From the NCBI RefSeq assembly GCF_030282825.1, contig NZ_JASTZU010000063.1, positions 372,001 to 436,000 on the forward strand: a DNA stretch of 64,000 bases. The letters are read 5' to 3'. Positions 1 to 8,905 of the stretch are shown one piece after another; position 1 is the first letter of the stretch, and each line of letters begins with the position of its first letter. Below the pieces are notes generated by a model. It was not told the DNA's origin. It made no database searches and saw only the letters and a program-made list of their open reading frames with translations. This DNA is from Aquibacillus rhizosphaerae. Its GTDB lineage: Bacteria; Bacillota; Bacilli; Bacillales; Amphibacillaceae. Made by a program: the position numbers and the translations under genes.

Positions 1-436
1 CATCGTAGTTAGAATGTACATCTAATCCATTTATATTTTGATCACCAAGGAGGATACTAAAGCCTGTTTTCATATGGTATTCGATTGACTTTTTATTGAT
101 TGGGGAAGTAATGCAATGAACTGTTTTAACACGATACTTCTCTACAGTTTGAAAAAAATGAGTATAAAGTTCACTTGCTAATCCAGCTCTGCGATAATTT
201 GGATCAATTCCAATAAAATGAATATAAGCACTATGTACATTGGATTGGGATAGAAATCCAATTAAGAAGCCTATAATTTCACCTTGTTTTTCAATGACAA
301 AACTAGTATTTTGAAAATGTTCAAATAGAAATCGGGGTAAGAGGTGAGACATTTTTCTACCATCCCACCAATTATCAACTAGTGGTAATATGCGCTGGAA
401 ATCTTGCGTGTCTAAATTTCTGATATGCAAATTCAT
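1..436 (-). CDS. GNAT-family N-acetyltransferase (3' end outside window)
   Basis: I translated this from the reverse strand. It starts at the ATG at 436 behind a GGAGG ribosome binding site and runs off the left edge, so the C-terminus is missing. The protein begins MNLHIRNLDTQDF and carries a GNAT acetyl-CoA-binding pattern: a beta strand reading YIHFIGIDP, then NYRRAGLASELY, the usual Q/RxxGxG/A pyrophosphate loop (here RRAGLA). About 145 residues are visible. The family transfers acetyl from acetyl-CoA to an amine. The substrate cannot be read from the sequence. No partner gene is visible. Confidence 0.85.
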   Translation of the reverse strand, partial: MNLHIRNLDTQDFQRILPLVDNWWDGRKMSHLLPRFLFEHFQNTSFVIEKQGEIIGFLIGFLSQSNVHSAYIHFIGIDPNYRRAGLASELYTHFFQTVEKYRVKTVHCITSPINKKSIEYHMKTGFSILLGDQNINGLDVHSNYD

Positions 437-618
437 CCCTCCAAGATTCTATTTACTTCTATTAATCTGGTTTGTTCAAATGTTAACTTATATATGTCTG
501 GCATATCAAGTTTGCACAATAATGGATAACCGTATTGACTATCAAAATTATGCATGATTAAGACCTTTTCCATGTGTCCCTATTACAAATTTTCCGAACG
601 AGAAAGCCCACTCCTTTA

Positions 619-654
619 GGTGCAAGGAATCCCTGATAATGGGTTCCTTGCACC
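619..654. terminator. Strong stem-loop downstream of yfkO
   Basis: GGTGCAAGGAA pairs with TTCCTTGCACC around a short loop. It lies just after the yfkO stop codon on the minus strand. Neither side has a clean T-run, so the terminator role is inferred from position. Confidence 0.5.
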
Positions 655-707
655 ATTTCATTCTGTGATAAAATTTGGTACAATTTCATGTCGCTACTCA
701 TGTAGGC

Positions 708-1385
708 TTATTCTACCCATTTAATAATGTCCTCAAAAGATCTACGTGTTTTTGGATTTGGTTCGTTTACTCGATAACCAAAAGCAACCATCACTGAAAT
801 ACTAAAATGACCACCCTCTAACAATCCTTCTTCTTCTAATAGCTGATTCATTTCTTCTATATTAAATCCTTCAATTGGACAAGAATCAATTTCAATTTGA
901 GCAGCTGCTGTCATCATATTCGCTAAAGCAATATAGCTTTGTTTACAGGCCCAATCATAGAGGGGACGCTCACCTTCAAGTAATTTGAAATCTTCTCGTT
1001 GAAACTCCTCAATTCGTTCTAGAAACTTTGGCAAGAATTCTTCGGGAATATGTGTAACATTTTTAAATTGATCTTGTAAATAGTCTGAATCAAACTTTGT
1101 ATCTACTTTTGTTCGAGCTAAAATAATAACAAAGTGGCTTGCGTCAGGAAGCTTGCCATGAGCACCCCAGGATGTTTGTTTTATTTTTTCTCTGAGGGTA
1201 GGGTTTTGCACAACAACAAAGCGCCATGGTTCAAATCCAAAGGAACTTGGAGAAAGACGGCCTGTTTCTAAAATAAAACGAAAGTCATTATCTGTTATTT
1301 TTTTGTCGGGGTCAAATGCCTTAGTCGAATGTCTGAAATGAAAGGCATCAAGAATTTCTTGCTTTAACTTTTCTTTATCACGCAT
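708..1385 (-). CDS. yfkO: NAD(P)H-dependent nitroreductase, YfkO type
   Basis: This is a 225-residue nitroreductase-fold flavoprotein. The sequence closely resembles Bacillus subtilis YfkO as I remember it: HFRHSTKAFDPDKKI at the N-terminus, RLSPSSFGFEPWRFVVVQNP as the FMN-phosphate region, and AAAQIEIDSCPIEGF further on. The family uses FMN and NAD(P)H to reduce nitroaromatics or quinones in the cytoplasm. Length is normal for the family. The ATG is preceded by AGGAGTG at a suitable distance. It is monocistronic, divergent from the response regulator gene, and followed by a stem-loop. Confidence 0.92.
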   Translation of the reverse strand: MRDKEKLKQEILDAFHFRHSTKAFDPDKKITDNDFRFILETGRLSPSSFGFEPWRFVVVQNPTLREKIKQTSWGAHGKLPDASHFVIILARTKVDTKFDSDYLQDQFKNVTHIPEEFLPKFLERIEEFQREDFKLLEGERPLYDWACKQSYIALANMMTAAAQIEIDSCPIEGFNIEEMNQLLEEEGLLEGGHFSISVMVAFGYRVNEPNPKTRRSFEDIIKWVE

Positions 1386-1598
1386 TATGAGTCACTCCTA
1401 TTCACCTTATATTCTAACAAATTAACATATTAAGCCAATAAATTCATGGAATTAGTATTGACCAATTGCATAATTGTATTAGAATTTTGATGATACCAAC
1501 TAAAAATTTGTTGAGCTACAAAATATAAAGTAATTATAAATTATTTAAATCCCTACATAGATTACACTTATAATAGATGATGAAAGAAGGTTGAAGCG

Positions 1599-2309
1599 AT
1601 GTCCGATCAAGAAAAAATTTTAATTGTTGAAGATGACCATGAGATAGCACGCATTATGTTAGATTATTTGCGTAAAGAGGGCTATTTACCTTCATGGGCA
1701 TCTACTGGTCTAGAAGGGTGGGAAGATTTTAAACAAGCTAATTTTGATCTTATTTTAGTAGATTTAATGTTGCCGGAAATGGATGGTTTTACACTTTGTA
1801 AAAAAATTCGTTTAGAAAGCAACGTTCCAATTCTAATAGTCAGCGCTAGGCAAGAACAAGAGCATAAAGTGCAAGGGCTGGATTTAGGGGCTGACGATTA
1901 TTTAACTAAGCCTTTTAGTCTAGAAGAATTAAACGCACGAATTAGTTCTCACCTACGGAGATATCGTAGATACCTGCAAAAAGAGGAAGCAACTAACAAA
2001 CAAATGTATCCAGCGGGACTAGAGATAGACTTTACGAATAAGATTACCTATCTTGGTGGTCAACCTCTTATGTTAGCTGCAAAGGAAATAGAGTTATTGC
2101 TCTTATTAGCGAGAAACCCATTACAGACATTTTCCAAGTCAGAGTTGTATCAACATGTCTGGCAACAAGAGGACGTAGACGGGAATAATACAGTTACTGT
2201 CCATATTAAGAGTTTACGTGCAAAACTAAACGATCAGACGCGAGCAGCAAAGTACATACAAACTGTATGGGGTGTTGGTTATCGATTCATTGGGGATCCA
2301 ATGCGATGA
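1599..2309 (+). CDS. OmpR/PhoB-family response regulator
   Basis: A 236-residue two-component response regulator. The receiver domain (about residues 5-118) has the acidic pair in VEDDHE, the phospho-acceptor Asp55 in LVDLMLPEMDG, and Lys in YLTKPF. The C-terminal half is a winged-helix DNA-binding domain (about 135-232) ending VWGVGYRFIG, typical of the OmpR class. The stop codon overlaps the start of the sensor kinase (ATGA), so the two are translationally coupled. A TATAAT at 1569-1574 may be the -10 element, but no convincing -35 was seen. The regulon probably includes the downstream protease operon, which is inference. Confidence 0.95.
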   Translation: MSDQEKILIVEDDHEIARIMLDYLRKEGYLPSWASTGLEGWEDFKQANFDLILVDLMLPEMDGFTLCKKIRLESNVPILIVSARQEQEHKVQGLDLGADDYLTKPFSLEELNARISSHLRRYRRYLQKEEATNKQMYPAGLEIDFTNKITYLGGQPLMLAAKEIELLLLLARNPLQTFSKSELYQHVWQQEDVDGNNTVTVHIKSLRAKLNDQTRAAKYIQTVWGVGYRFIGDPMR

Positions 2310-3763
2310 AAATTAAATATTGGCTAATCATTAGCTATTTTGTCGTTATCATTTTACCCTTAATTGCTCTCTATTTTCTATATATTAATATCAATTATTT
2401 TGATGAAAAACAAGATGTGAAAGAATTTATTGAAGCAAGTAGCTTAGTTAAAGAATTGGAACCATATTTAACAGAACCTGGATTCTACCAAATACAATCT
2501 TCAGACCATTACGATACAATTGCAAATTTAGCAAATGATTCACTGAAAATCACTTTATACAGAAGTGATGGTACAACACTTTATTCAACATTAGAGGATA
2601 TAAATTCACAGCGTTTAATTCAAGTAAATAGGATGCACTTATATAAAAACTTAAATGAACTACAAAAAAACGCACGGACCTATTCTATTAAGAAAGCAGT
2701 TTTTGATAATCAAGAACTAGTTGGAATATTTGAGATAACTATAGGTAGAGAAGACTGGGTTGAGGGTGTTAATAATCGTACATTCATTGCGGGTATCATA
2801 TTGGTTGGTTTTATTATTGCTTTATATATCGTTGTTATCGTGTTGTTACATCGAAAATTAAATAGACCTTTAAAACTATTACAATCAGAAATGACTGCAT
2901 TTGCCCAAGGCAAACAGGTGAAGGATGATATTTACCAGGCAAACGATGAAATTGGTGAATTAATTAAACATTTCTATCATATGAAGACACAAATAGAAGA
3001 AACTAGAAAAGCATTAGTGAACCAACAGCAAGAAAAACATTACATTATTGCAGCCTTGTCACATGATCTCAAGACACCACTCACAGTTATACAAGCGTAT
3101 GCAGAAGCATTAATTACTGGAAAGGATTTATCTAATCAGGAAAAAGGTGAATATTCTAGCATTTTATTTAACAAATTAGACTACATGAAACAACTTTTAG
3201 ATGATTTAACTATTTTTACAAAACTAGAATCAAATCATGAACCAACGGAGTTTGTAGAAGTAGATGGAGAAGAATTTTTTGATATGCTTTTATCTGGATA
3301 TGATGAGCCTTGTGCAAAACAGAGTGTTATTTTAAAAACGGAAGCATGTATAAAACAAAACTATCAGGTGAATGTTGGTCAACTGACTCGAGTTGTAGAC
3401 AATTTAATGGCTAACAGTATTCGTCATACAGAAACAGGTAAAATGATAGGTTTAGCTGCAATTGCAAGTGATTGTAGATTGCCGGAATGGGTCTTTGCCC
3501 CTTTTCATGATAGTTTACAAACCTTTCGTAATGAGGGGACTATTATTATTATTCAAAATGAGGGACGAGCAATCCCCGCAGACCAGCAAAAACGTATTTT
3601 TTTACCATTTGTTCAAGTGGAAGATGCAAGAGCGAGTGGAGGAAGCTCAGGTCTTGGATTGAGTATCGCCAAAAGACTGATTGAAAACCATGGTGGAGAT
3701 ATAATGCTATGGTCACGTGATGGTTATGGAACACTAGTTGCATTTAGGATAAAAGAGAGGTAG
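2306..3763 (+). CDS. Membrane sensor histidine kinase
   Basis: A 485-residue kinase partnered with the preceding regulator. I place the start at the ATG at 2306, inside the ATGA overlap, not at the longer frame opening at 2267. Two membrane helices (about residues 5-27 and 160-185) flank an extracytoplasmic sensor region of about 130 residues. A HAMP linker follows, then the H-box with His253 in LSHDLKTPLT, an N-box around DNLMANSIRHT, and a G-box GGSSGLGLSIAKR. All catalytic boxes are intact. The signal is unknown. Position directly before a lipoprotein and a membrane protease suggests it senses cell-envelope state. Confidence 0.94.
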   Translation: MKIKYWLIISYFVVIILPLIALYFLYININYFDEKQDVKEFIEASSLVKELEPYLTEPGFYQIQSSDHYDTIANLANDSLKITLYRSDGTTLYSTLEDINSQRLIQVNRMHLYKNLNELQKNARTYSIKKAVFDNQELVGIFEITIGREDWVEGVNNRTFIAGIILVGFIIALYIVVIVLLHRKLNRPLKLLQSEMTAFAQGKQVKDDIYQANDEIGELIKHFYHMKTQIEETRKALVNQQQEKHYIIAALSHDLKTPLTVIQAYAEALITGKDLSNQEKGEYSSILFNKLDYMKQLLDDLTIFTKLESNHEPTEFVEVDGEEFFDMLLSGYDEPCAKQSVILKTEACIKQNYQVNVGQLTRVVDNLMANSIRHTETGKMIGLAAIASDCRLPEWVFAPFHDSLQTFRNEGTIIIIQNEGRAIPADQQKRIFLPFVQVEDARASGGSSGLGLSIAKRLIENHGGDIMLWSRDGYGTLVAFRIKER

Positions 3764-3773
3764 AGGAGAAAAG

Positions 3774-4841
3774 ATGAAGCAATTAATCAAATGGAGCCTA
3801 TTAGGAGTATTTTTGTTGCTTATTTCGGCTTGTGGGGAGGAAGTATCCGTGTCATCTGAAGAGATTTTTTCGAATATAATAGAAACTGACGATCAACCGA
3901 TTTCATATTACGGTGAAGGAAAGATAACTGTTTATCAGGATGATGGAGTATCGGAATCGATTTTATTTACGGAATATGCAGGAACAAATGGGGAAAAGAA
4001 AATGATTACGATTGAAGAGAAATCCGGTATAAAATCTACTGCAGTAATTAATCAAGATATACTGGTAAACTATCAAGAAGGTAGCGAAACAGCTCAACAA
4101 ATTGATTTAACTGGTACAGAATCACCTTTAACATTCACACAAAAAGAACAGTTCAGTAACATGCTAGATATGATGCAGGATTCTCATTCTCTAGAAATGA
4201 TGGGGGAAGAGGAAGTAATGGAATTGGATACGTATCATATCAAACTTACTGCTGATTCTAAAAGTTCTCTACTTGGTGATATGGAATTTTGGGTAGATCA
4301 AAAGACATGGTTTATTGTTAAGGCAAATTCAGCTTCCGGAGAGATTCGTACTGAAACAGAATATACAACGATTGAATTTAATCCTAGTTTTGAGGAAGAT
4401 ACATTTACACTGGATTTACCAGAAGGTGTAGAGATGGAAGCATTGGATGATAATATACCTGAACCAGGTACGATAGAAGAAGCAGTAGAAGCACTTGGTG
4501 CGGATTTCCTAGTTATCGATGAAGAGCAACAACAATTAGACCGTATCGAGATTCATGAGTTTGATGGTGAACTTAACCGTACAGAAGTAACTCTCTATTA
4601 TGTAAATGAAGAGATTCCATCTTTTTCTGTTAGTGTATTTCCTACCCCTCAAGGAGAAGGGATGGAATTGAATAATGATGCTCAGCTACGAGGATTAAAT
4701 GCTGAGTTAATGGAAGAAATTCGTAACATTAGTTGGGATGAACAAGGATTGCGTTATTCAGTAATGATTGATCACCCAGATATAACGATGGAAGAAATCA
4801 AAAAGATACTAGAAAAGATGAAACTAAGCTCAGAATTGTAG
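3774..4841 (+). CDS. LolA-like lipoprotein
   Basis: A 355-residue lipoprotein with a type II signal peptide: MKQLIKWSLLGVFLLLISAC, with the lipobox LISAC giving Cys20 as the lipidated residue. The middle portion has the beta-rich pattern of Gram-positive LolA-like proteins (EYAGTNGEKKM; GDMEFWVDQKTWFIVKANS), and the C-terminal third resembles the DUF4367-type domain often found in anti-sigma or envelope sensor proteins. It is the third gene of the operon, 10 bases after the kinase. It probably sits on the outer face of the membrane and could feed the kinase's sensor domain or the neighbouring protease. Both roles are inference. Confidence 0.8.
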   Translation: MKQLIKWSLLGVFLLLISACGEEVSVSSEEIFSNIIETDDQPISYYGEGKITVYQDDGVSESILFTEYAGTNGEKKMITIEEKSGIKSTAVINQDILVNYQEGSETAQQIDLTGTESPLTFTQKEQFSNMLDMMQDSHSLEMMGEEEVMELDTYHIKLTADSKSSLLGDMEFWVDQKTWFIVKANSASGEIRTETEYTTIEFNPSFEEDTFTLDLPEGVEMEALDDNIPEPGTIEEAVEALGADFLVIDEEQQQLDRIEIHEFDGELNRTEVTLYYVNEEIPSFSVSVFPTPQGEGMELNNDAQLRGLNAELMEEIRNISWDEQGLRYSVMIDHPDITMEEIKKILEKMKLSSEL

Positions 4842-4850
4842 GTGGAGAAA

Positions 4851-6587
4851 ATGCTACCAAACATGGTCGAGATATTAATCTATTTATCTATTGGTGTCAT
4901 GATCCATTTGTGTGGTGAACTAGTATCTAGGTGGATTAAGAAATTAGGTGTTACGGTTGAGGTAATATGTGCTTTCGTAGCAGTTGGATTTGTCTTTTAT
5001 ATGTACGATTTCCCAGATGGGTTTATGTATATTGCATTTATTTCAAGTGGATGGACCGCCGCATTTTCGTTAACCTATGGCGAAGCAAAGTATCGAGAAC
5101 TAAAACAAGAATTGAACCAGGTTAGTGTTGAACAGATAAAGGTTACACGAAATATTTCACGGATTTTCCTGGATGTTGGATTTGCTTTCGTTGTTTTTGC
5201 AGGAGCTATTTTATTCTTGCTATATGGACCAGAAGCAAGTCCATTAAAGTTCATTATTGCCTATGGGATGCTTTCAGCCGTGACGGTTATGATAAAACGA
5301 ATCATCACGTATTCACATGTAAAACTATATTATTTTGAAGATGATCAAGCAAGTATTTTTATTGTGTCGCGGTTGGACTCTAGAAAATTCCCTATTGCAG
5401 ATTTACAAGCGGTTACGATGGAATCAGCTGTAGATATTCTAAAACTTCATCCTTTTTTCACCCTGTTCACATCTAATACGGATTTTACAACTAGTTTTCA
5501 GCGTGTGCTGAAGCTTCAGTTTCCAGGAGAAACTGTTTATCTAACTATCAAACAAGTAGAAGAATGGAAAGCACTACTTGAAGAACAAATTCCGTTAGAA
5601 AATATCAGTGATGAGCAGGTTACGGTGTTCCCTTTTTACCATAAGAAAAATATAAAACGATTACTGGGTAAACTTTACTTCGCAATGACGGTAAAAGGAA
5701 TATCCGCCTATACTGGCGTTTTACTATTATTATACTTTTTGAAAGCACCTGTGTTAGTAATGTTTTGCTTTGCAATACTATTTTGGCTATTTAATTTATA
5801 TATTTCTGATCGGGTCCTAAAAATAGCGATGGATGCAAAAGTAACAAATAATCCAGATGTGATAAAAGCAGCACAACGTGTTTTTACAAAAGCAGGAATA
5901 CCAAAAGTAACTGTATATGAGACAGAGTCTGCTCAATATAATGGCCTTGCTACAGGAATGAACATTGGAAGGTCAATGGTAACTCTCACGACCGCTACAC
6001 TTAAATTACCAATAGAGGTGATTGAAGGAATTTTGGCCCATGAAGCTGTCCATGTAAAAAAGCATGATGTTTTGTGGGGACAATTATGTAATGTAGCCTT
6101 TTTATCGTCTTATTTAGGAGTTATGTTATTCATTATCGATCAAGTAACTGATCTTGAATCTATACTCATACTGCTATTTTTTATTATTTGGTTTGTCATG
6201 ATTATGTTTCCGGTTTATCAGTCTTTTTATTCGCAGTGGATGGAGGTCAGGGCGGATCATCTAGGTGCTACTTATCTAGAAGGTGGAACTGAACAAATGG
6301 CTAAAAGCTTAGCAACTTTAGCTACTAAACAGGATCAGGATTTAAAGAAAACTTTCGAATACAGTGCAGTGAAAAATGAAAAAATATTAAAAGAATCTTC
6401 ACTTGACCGCTCCCCATGGCTAATGCGCTTGTTAGAATTTCAAATGATGCCTCATCCGCCAATGTATTGGCGCGTAAACGTATTAGCAAATTATCATTTT
6501 ACTTGGGGAAAAGGAATTCGAAGGCGTTGGTTCATAGATCGATTTAAAGAGTCCTTTTTTATAAGAAGGAAGTTAAAGGCTCGCTAA
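4851..6587 (+). CDS. Polytopic membrane zinc metalloprotease, M48/M56-like
   Basis: A protein of about 578 residues. The frame opens with a GTG at 4842 flush with the previous stop. I prefer the ATG at 4851, although its GGTGGAG is rather close. Six or more hydrophobic segments surround a zinc protease core: HEAVH (His397, Glu398, His401), with the probable third ligand Glu465 in WMEVRADH. The motif HEAVHVKKHD lies between the M48 (HtpX/Ste24) and M56 (BlaR1/MecR1) styles. Its place after a two-component pair and a sensor-like lipoprotein suggests regulated proteolysis in the membrane. The substrate is unknown. Confidence 0.85.
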   Translation: MLPNMVEILIYLSIGVMIHLCGELVSRWIKKLGVTVEVICAFVAVGFVFYMYDFPDGFMYIAFISSGWTAAFSLTYGEAKYRELKQELNQVSVEQIKVTRNISRIFLDVGFAFVVFAGAILFLLYGPEASPLKFIIAYGMLSAVTVMIKRIITYSHVKLYYFEDDQASIFIVSRLDSRKFPIADLQAVTMESAVDILKLHPFFTLFTSNTDFTTSFQRVLKLQFPGETVYLTIKQVEEWKALLEEQIPLENISDEQVTVFPFYHKKNIKRLLGKLYFAMTVKGISAYTGVLLLLYFLKAPVLVMFCFAILFWLFNLYISDRVLKIAMDAKVTNNPDVIKAAQRVFTKAGIPKVTVYETESAQYNGLATGMNIGRSMVTLTTATLKLPIEVIEGILAHEAVHVKKHDVLWGQLCNVAFLSSYLGVMLFIIDQVTDLESILILLFFIIWFVMIMFPVYQSFYSQWMEVRADHLGATYLEGGTEQMAKSLATLATKQDQDLKKTFEYSAVKNEKILKESSLDRSPWLMRLLEFQMMPHPPMYWRVNVLANYHFTWGKGIRRRWFIDRFKESFFIRRKLKAR

Positions 6588-6611
6588 CTAAGGTTAAGGA
6601 GAGATAGGAAC

Positions 6612-6776
6612 ATGGATAACGTCCTTTTATTATCACTAATTTTATTTATATTTTTATCCTTTAAGTTTATCCGAATTATTAAAGTGAAGGGAATACCATC
6701 TGAAAACAGACTGATAGCAGTTGTAATCTACTCTATTTCTACTATTTCTTTAGTTTTAGTCAATATTATTTTCTGA
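6612..6776 (+). CDS. Small two-helix membrane protein
   Basis: A 54-residue frame with ATG at 6612 behind AAGGAGAG. It reads MDNVLLLSLILFIFLSF, then a basic turn (KFIRIIKVKG), then a second hydrophobic helix ending SLVLVNIIF. It lies 24 bases after the protease gene, so it is probably in the same operon. I recognise no family. It could be a small regulator of the adjacent protease, which is inference from position only. Confidence 0.6.
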   Translation: MDNVLLLSLILFIFLSFKFIRIIKVKGIPSENRLIAVVIYSISTISLVLVNIIF

Positions 6777-6798
6777 TGAAGATAAGGGGTGATGGCTG

Positions 6799-7104
6799 TT
6801 GAGTTTTTGGCATATATTTCTTGAGTTGGACTTTATAGCAATTGGAGTCGGCATTGCTATAGCTGGATATTGTATAGGAACAGGCTTGCATTCAAGTGAA
6901 AAGACTTTAATAGACCAGTTAAATGAGGAAAATGAAGATGAATTAGTTAATGAGGATGAATTGGAAATGTTTTTAGGTATCCCTAAAGCAGATACAAAAG
7001 TATTGGTAAAGGAATACCCAGATGTACCCTATATTCGTTTGAACGGAAATGTGTATTTTAATAAAAAGAATTTACGCAAGTGGTTTATGGATTATAAAAA
7101 ATAG
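6799..7104 (+). CDS. Membrane-anchored small protein with HTH/excisionase-like C-terminus
   Basis: A 101-residue protein with a TTG start at 6799, preceded by AAGGGGTG. Residues 5-30 form one membrane helix. An acidic linker (NEENEDELVNEDE) follows. The C-terminal 50 residues read like a MerR/excisionase-type winged helix: EMFLGIPKADTKVLVKEYP, then YIRLNGNVYFNKKNLRKWF, which ends in the usual 'wing plus K-x-L-xxW' pattern. A DNA-binding domain tethered to the membrane would be unusual. The domain call is pattern recognition only. Confidence 0.6.
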   Translation: MSFWHIFLELDFIAIGVGIAIAGYCIGTGLHSSEKTLIDQLNEENEDELVNEDELEMFLGIPKADTKVLVKEYPDVPYIRLNGNVYFNKKNLRKWFMDYKK

Positions 7105-7156
7105 GCTCGTGACAAAAATAAGTGTATTACTTATATCGATCAAGGGAGGGACAGAA

Positions 7157-7363
7157 GTGAACCCTATTCTAAAAGATAGAACATTATTGGTCGGATCCAT
7201 TTCTGCTGTATTTGTTAGTGTGGTAACAATCATATTAGCAGTCTATGATCAAGAATTATGGTTAGCTTGTTTTTTTATCAATCTAGCTTTATTCATTTCT
7301 AGCGTATCTCGAGCAAATCAATTATATAGACAAACGAAGTTAAACATGCAATATAATAACTAG
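7157..7363 (+). CDS. Small two-helix membrane protein
   Basis: A 68-residue frame from the GTG at 7157, preceded by a good AAGGGAGGG. The longer frame opening at 7049 has no ribosome binding site and overlaps the previous gene. It has two hydrophobic helices (about residues 10-30 and 34-50) and a basic, polar tail (SRANQLYRQTKLN). No family is recognised. It is probably co-transcribed with the gene 50 bases upstream. Confidence 0.6.
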   Translation: MNPILKDRTLLVGSISAVFVSVVTIILAVYDQELWLACFFINLALFISSVSRANQLYRQTKLNMQYNN

Positions 7364-7458
7364 GTCCTAACAAAAAGTAACAGGTTTACATACAGGTGCA
7401 ATAAGTAGATCGTGCTACAAATAAAAGTGAAAATCTATTGAAGGGGATGGATTTATCT

Positions 7459-7689
7459 ATGTTATGGATTGTTACAAAAGATAAACAAAGCTTAATAAAT
7501 GTAAAAGAAGTTACTGTAAAAGGTAAAAAAATTCACGGTATTATTGGAAGTGCGAGTTTAGATGAGTGGAGTAAAGATTTAGGTAAGTACGAATCACATG
7601 AAAGAGCATTAGAAATTCTTAATGAAATAGTAAGGAAGATTGAAGAAAACGATGGTATCTCTGTGACCTTTACCATGCCTGAAAATTAA
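7459..7689 (+). CDS. Conserved small cytoplasmic protein of unknown function
   Basis: A 76-residue protein beginning MLWIVTKDKQSLINVKEV. I place the start at the ATG at 7459, with AAGGGGAT upstream, because the ATG at 7447 sits directly on that ribosome binding site. It appears to be a mixed alpha/beta domain (VKGKKIHGIIGS; ESHERALEILNEIVRKIE; GISVTFTMP). I have seen similar short proteins in bacilli but know no function. It is followed by a perfect hairpin at 7786. Confidence 0.65.
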   Translation: MLWIVTKDKQSLINVKEVTVKGKKIHGIIGSASLDEWSKDLGKYESHERALEILNEIVRKIEENDGISVTFTMPEN

Positions 7690-7785
7690 AGGTTCTCTTG
7701 TTGAATATTCGATTACTGAAATAATTAGATGAAATTAGGATTGGTTCTAAAAAGTTACTTGAAAAATCGAGCACTTTATCATATC

Positions 7786-7824
7786 AACTAAGAGGTTGAG
7801 ATATCTATTCTCAACCTCTTAGTT
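7786..7824. terminator. Perfect 16-bp inverted repeat between convergent genes
   Basis: AACTAAGAGGTTGAGA pairs without mismatch with TCTCAACCTCTTAGTT across a 7-base loop. It lies between the plus-strand small gene ending at 7689 and the minus-strand binding protein ending at 7990, so it probably ends transcription both ways. Neither flank has a T-run, which is unusual for an intrinsic terminator. The remaining intergenic bases to 7989 show nothing else. Confidence 0.6.
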
Positions 7825-7989
7825 AGTGTATGACCTTCAATTGTTAAATTTCATAAACGTTCATAAATAAGGATTTAAGACATTCTTAAATGGTTGTGAT
7901 TTATTATAGTGCTATGATGGTTGATAAAAGTATGTTTTGCACTCGAAAAGAAAATCTGTTACTAATAAAAGGATTTTAAAGTTGATTGT

Positions 7990-8892
7990 TTATTCAATAA
8001 GTTCTTTTGACTCAAGGAACTCTCTTGCTACTGCTTCGTATTCTTCTCCATCAATATCAACTTTGGCATTCATTTGTTGCATATCACTTTCTGAAATTTG
8101 TCCTGCTAAACCATTTAAAGATTCCTCAAGCTCAGGGTAATTTTCCAAAATCTCCTGTCTAATCACAATAGCAGCATCATATTTTGGAAAGAAACCAAGG
8201 TCATCCTCTGTTGTTTGAATATTTTCACGTTCAATCCGACCATCGGTTGTAAATGCCGGAATTACATCAACTTCTCCTTGTAGCAAAGCTTTATACATCA
8301 CGTTAGGATCAAAGCTTTCGGTTTGAGCAAAGTTAAAATCATAAGCCTCTTTAAATGCGTCATATCCATCACCTTGTCGCTCATAAAAAGCATGAGGTGC
8401 GCCAAAGGATAAATTTTCAGAAGCTGCAGCAACATCAGAATAGGTTTCTGCTTCAAAATCTGCCTGTTCTGTATAGGCAAGTGTGTAGTTATTTTCGAAT
8501 CCTAATGGTTCAAGCCATGTAGCATTATATTCTTCTTCGTACCCTTCTCTAACTCTATTTAAGATACTATCACTAGATTCACCGGGTTCGGCTTGTTCAT
8601 CAAGTACAGCTTCTAAGCCAGTTCCAGTATATTCTACATACATATCAATTTCACCGTCTGCAAGCGCTGGATTTAATACAGCAACTTCACCTAATCCATC
8701 TTTTAATTCAACAGGGTAGTCTGTATTTTCTTCAATATAGATGGCGAGTACTTGAGATAAGATATATTGCTCTGTCCAGTTTTTACCTGAAACAACGAGT
8801 GGGTCTTTAGAGGCATCTCCGTTTTCACCACAAGCAGCGAGCATTAATGGTAATGTGATTATTATTGTTAAAAAAAACGTATTTCTTTTCAT
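7990..8892 (-). CDS. Osmoprotectant ABC transporter, substrate-binding lipoprotein
   Basis: A 300-residue OpuAC/OpuCC-type binding protein. The type II signal peptide ends in the lipobox LAAC (Cys21). The mature part has KNWTEQYILSQVLAIYIEE and DMYVEYTGTGLE, typical of proteins binding glycine betaine, choline or carnitine. Length is normal. It is the last gene of a three-gene minus-strand operon (ATPase, permease, binding protein), 13 bases after the permease. Exact ligand preference is not readable from the sequence. Confidence 0.9.
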   Translation of the reverse strand: MKRNTFFLTIIITLPLMLAACGENGDASKDPLVVSGKNWTEQYILSQVLAIYIEENTDYPVELKDGLGEVAVLNPALADGEIDMYVEYTGTGLEAVLDEQAEPGESSDSILNRVREGYEEEYNATWLEPLGFENNYTLAYTEQADFEAETYSDVAAASENLSFGAPHAFYERQGDGYDAFKEAYDFNFAQTESFDPNVMYKALLQGEVDVIPAFTTDGRIERENIQTTEDDLGFFPKYDAAIVIRQEILENYPELEESLNGLAGQISESDMQQMNAKVDIDGEEYEAVAREFLESKELIE

Positions 8893-8905
8893 GTTAATAT
8901 CTCCT

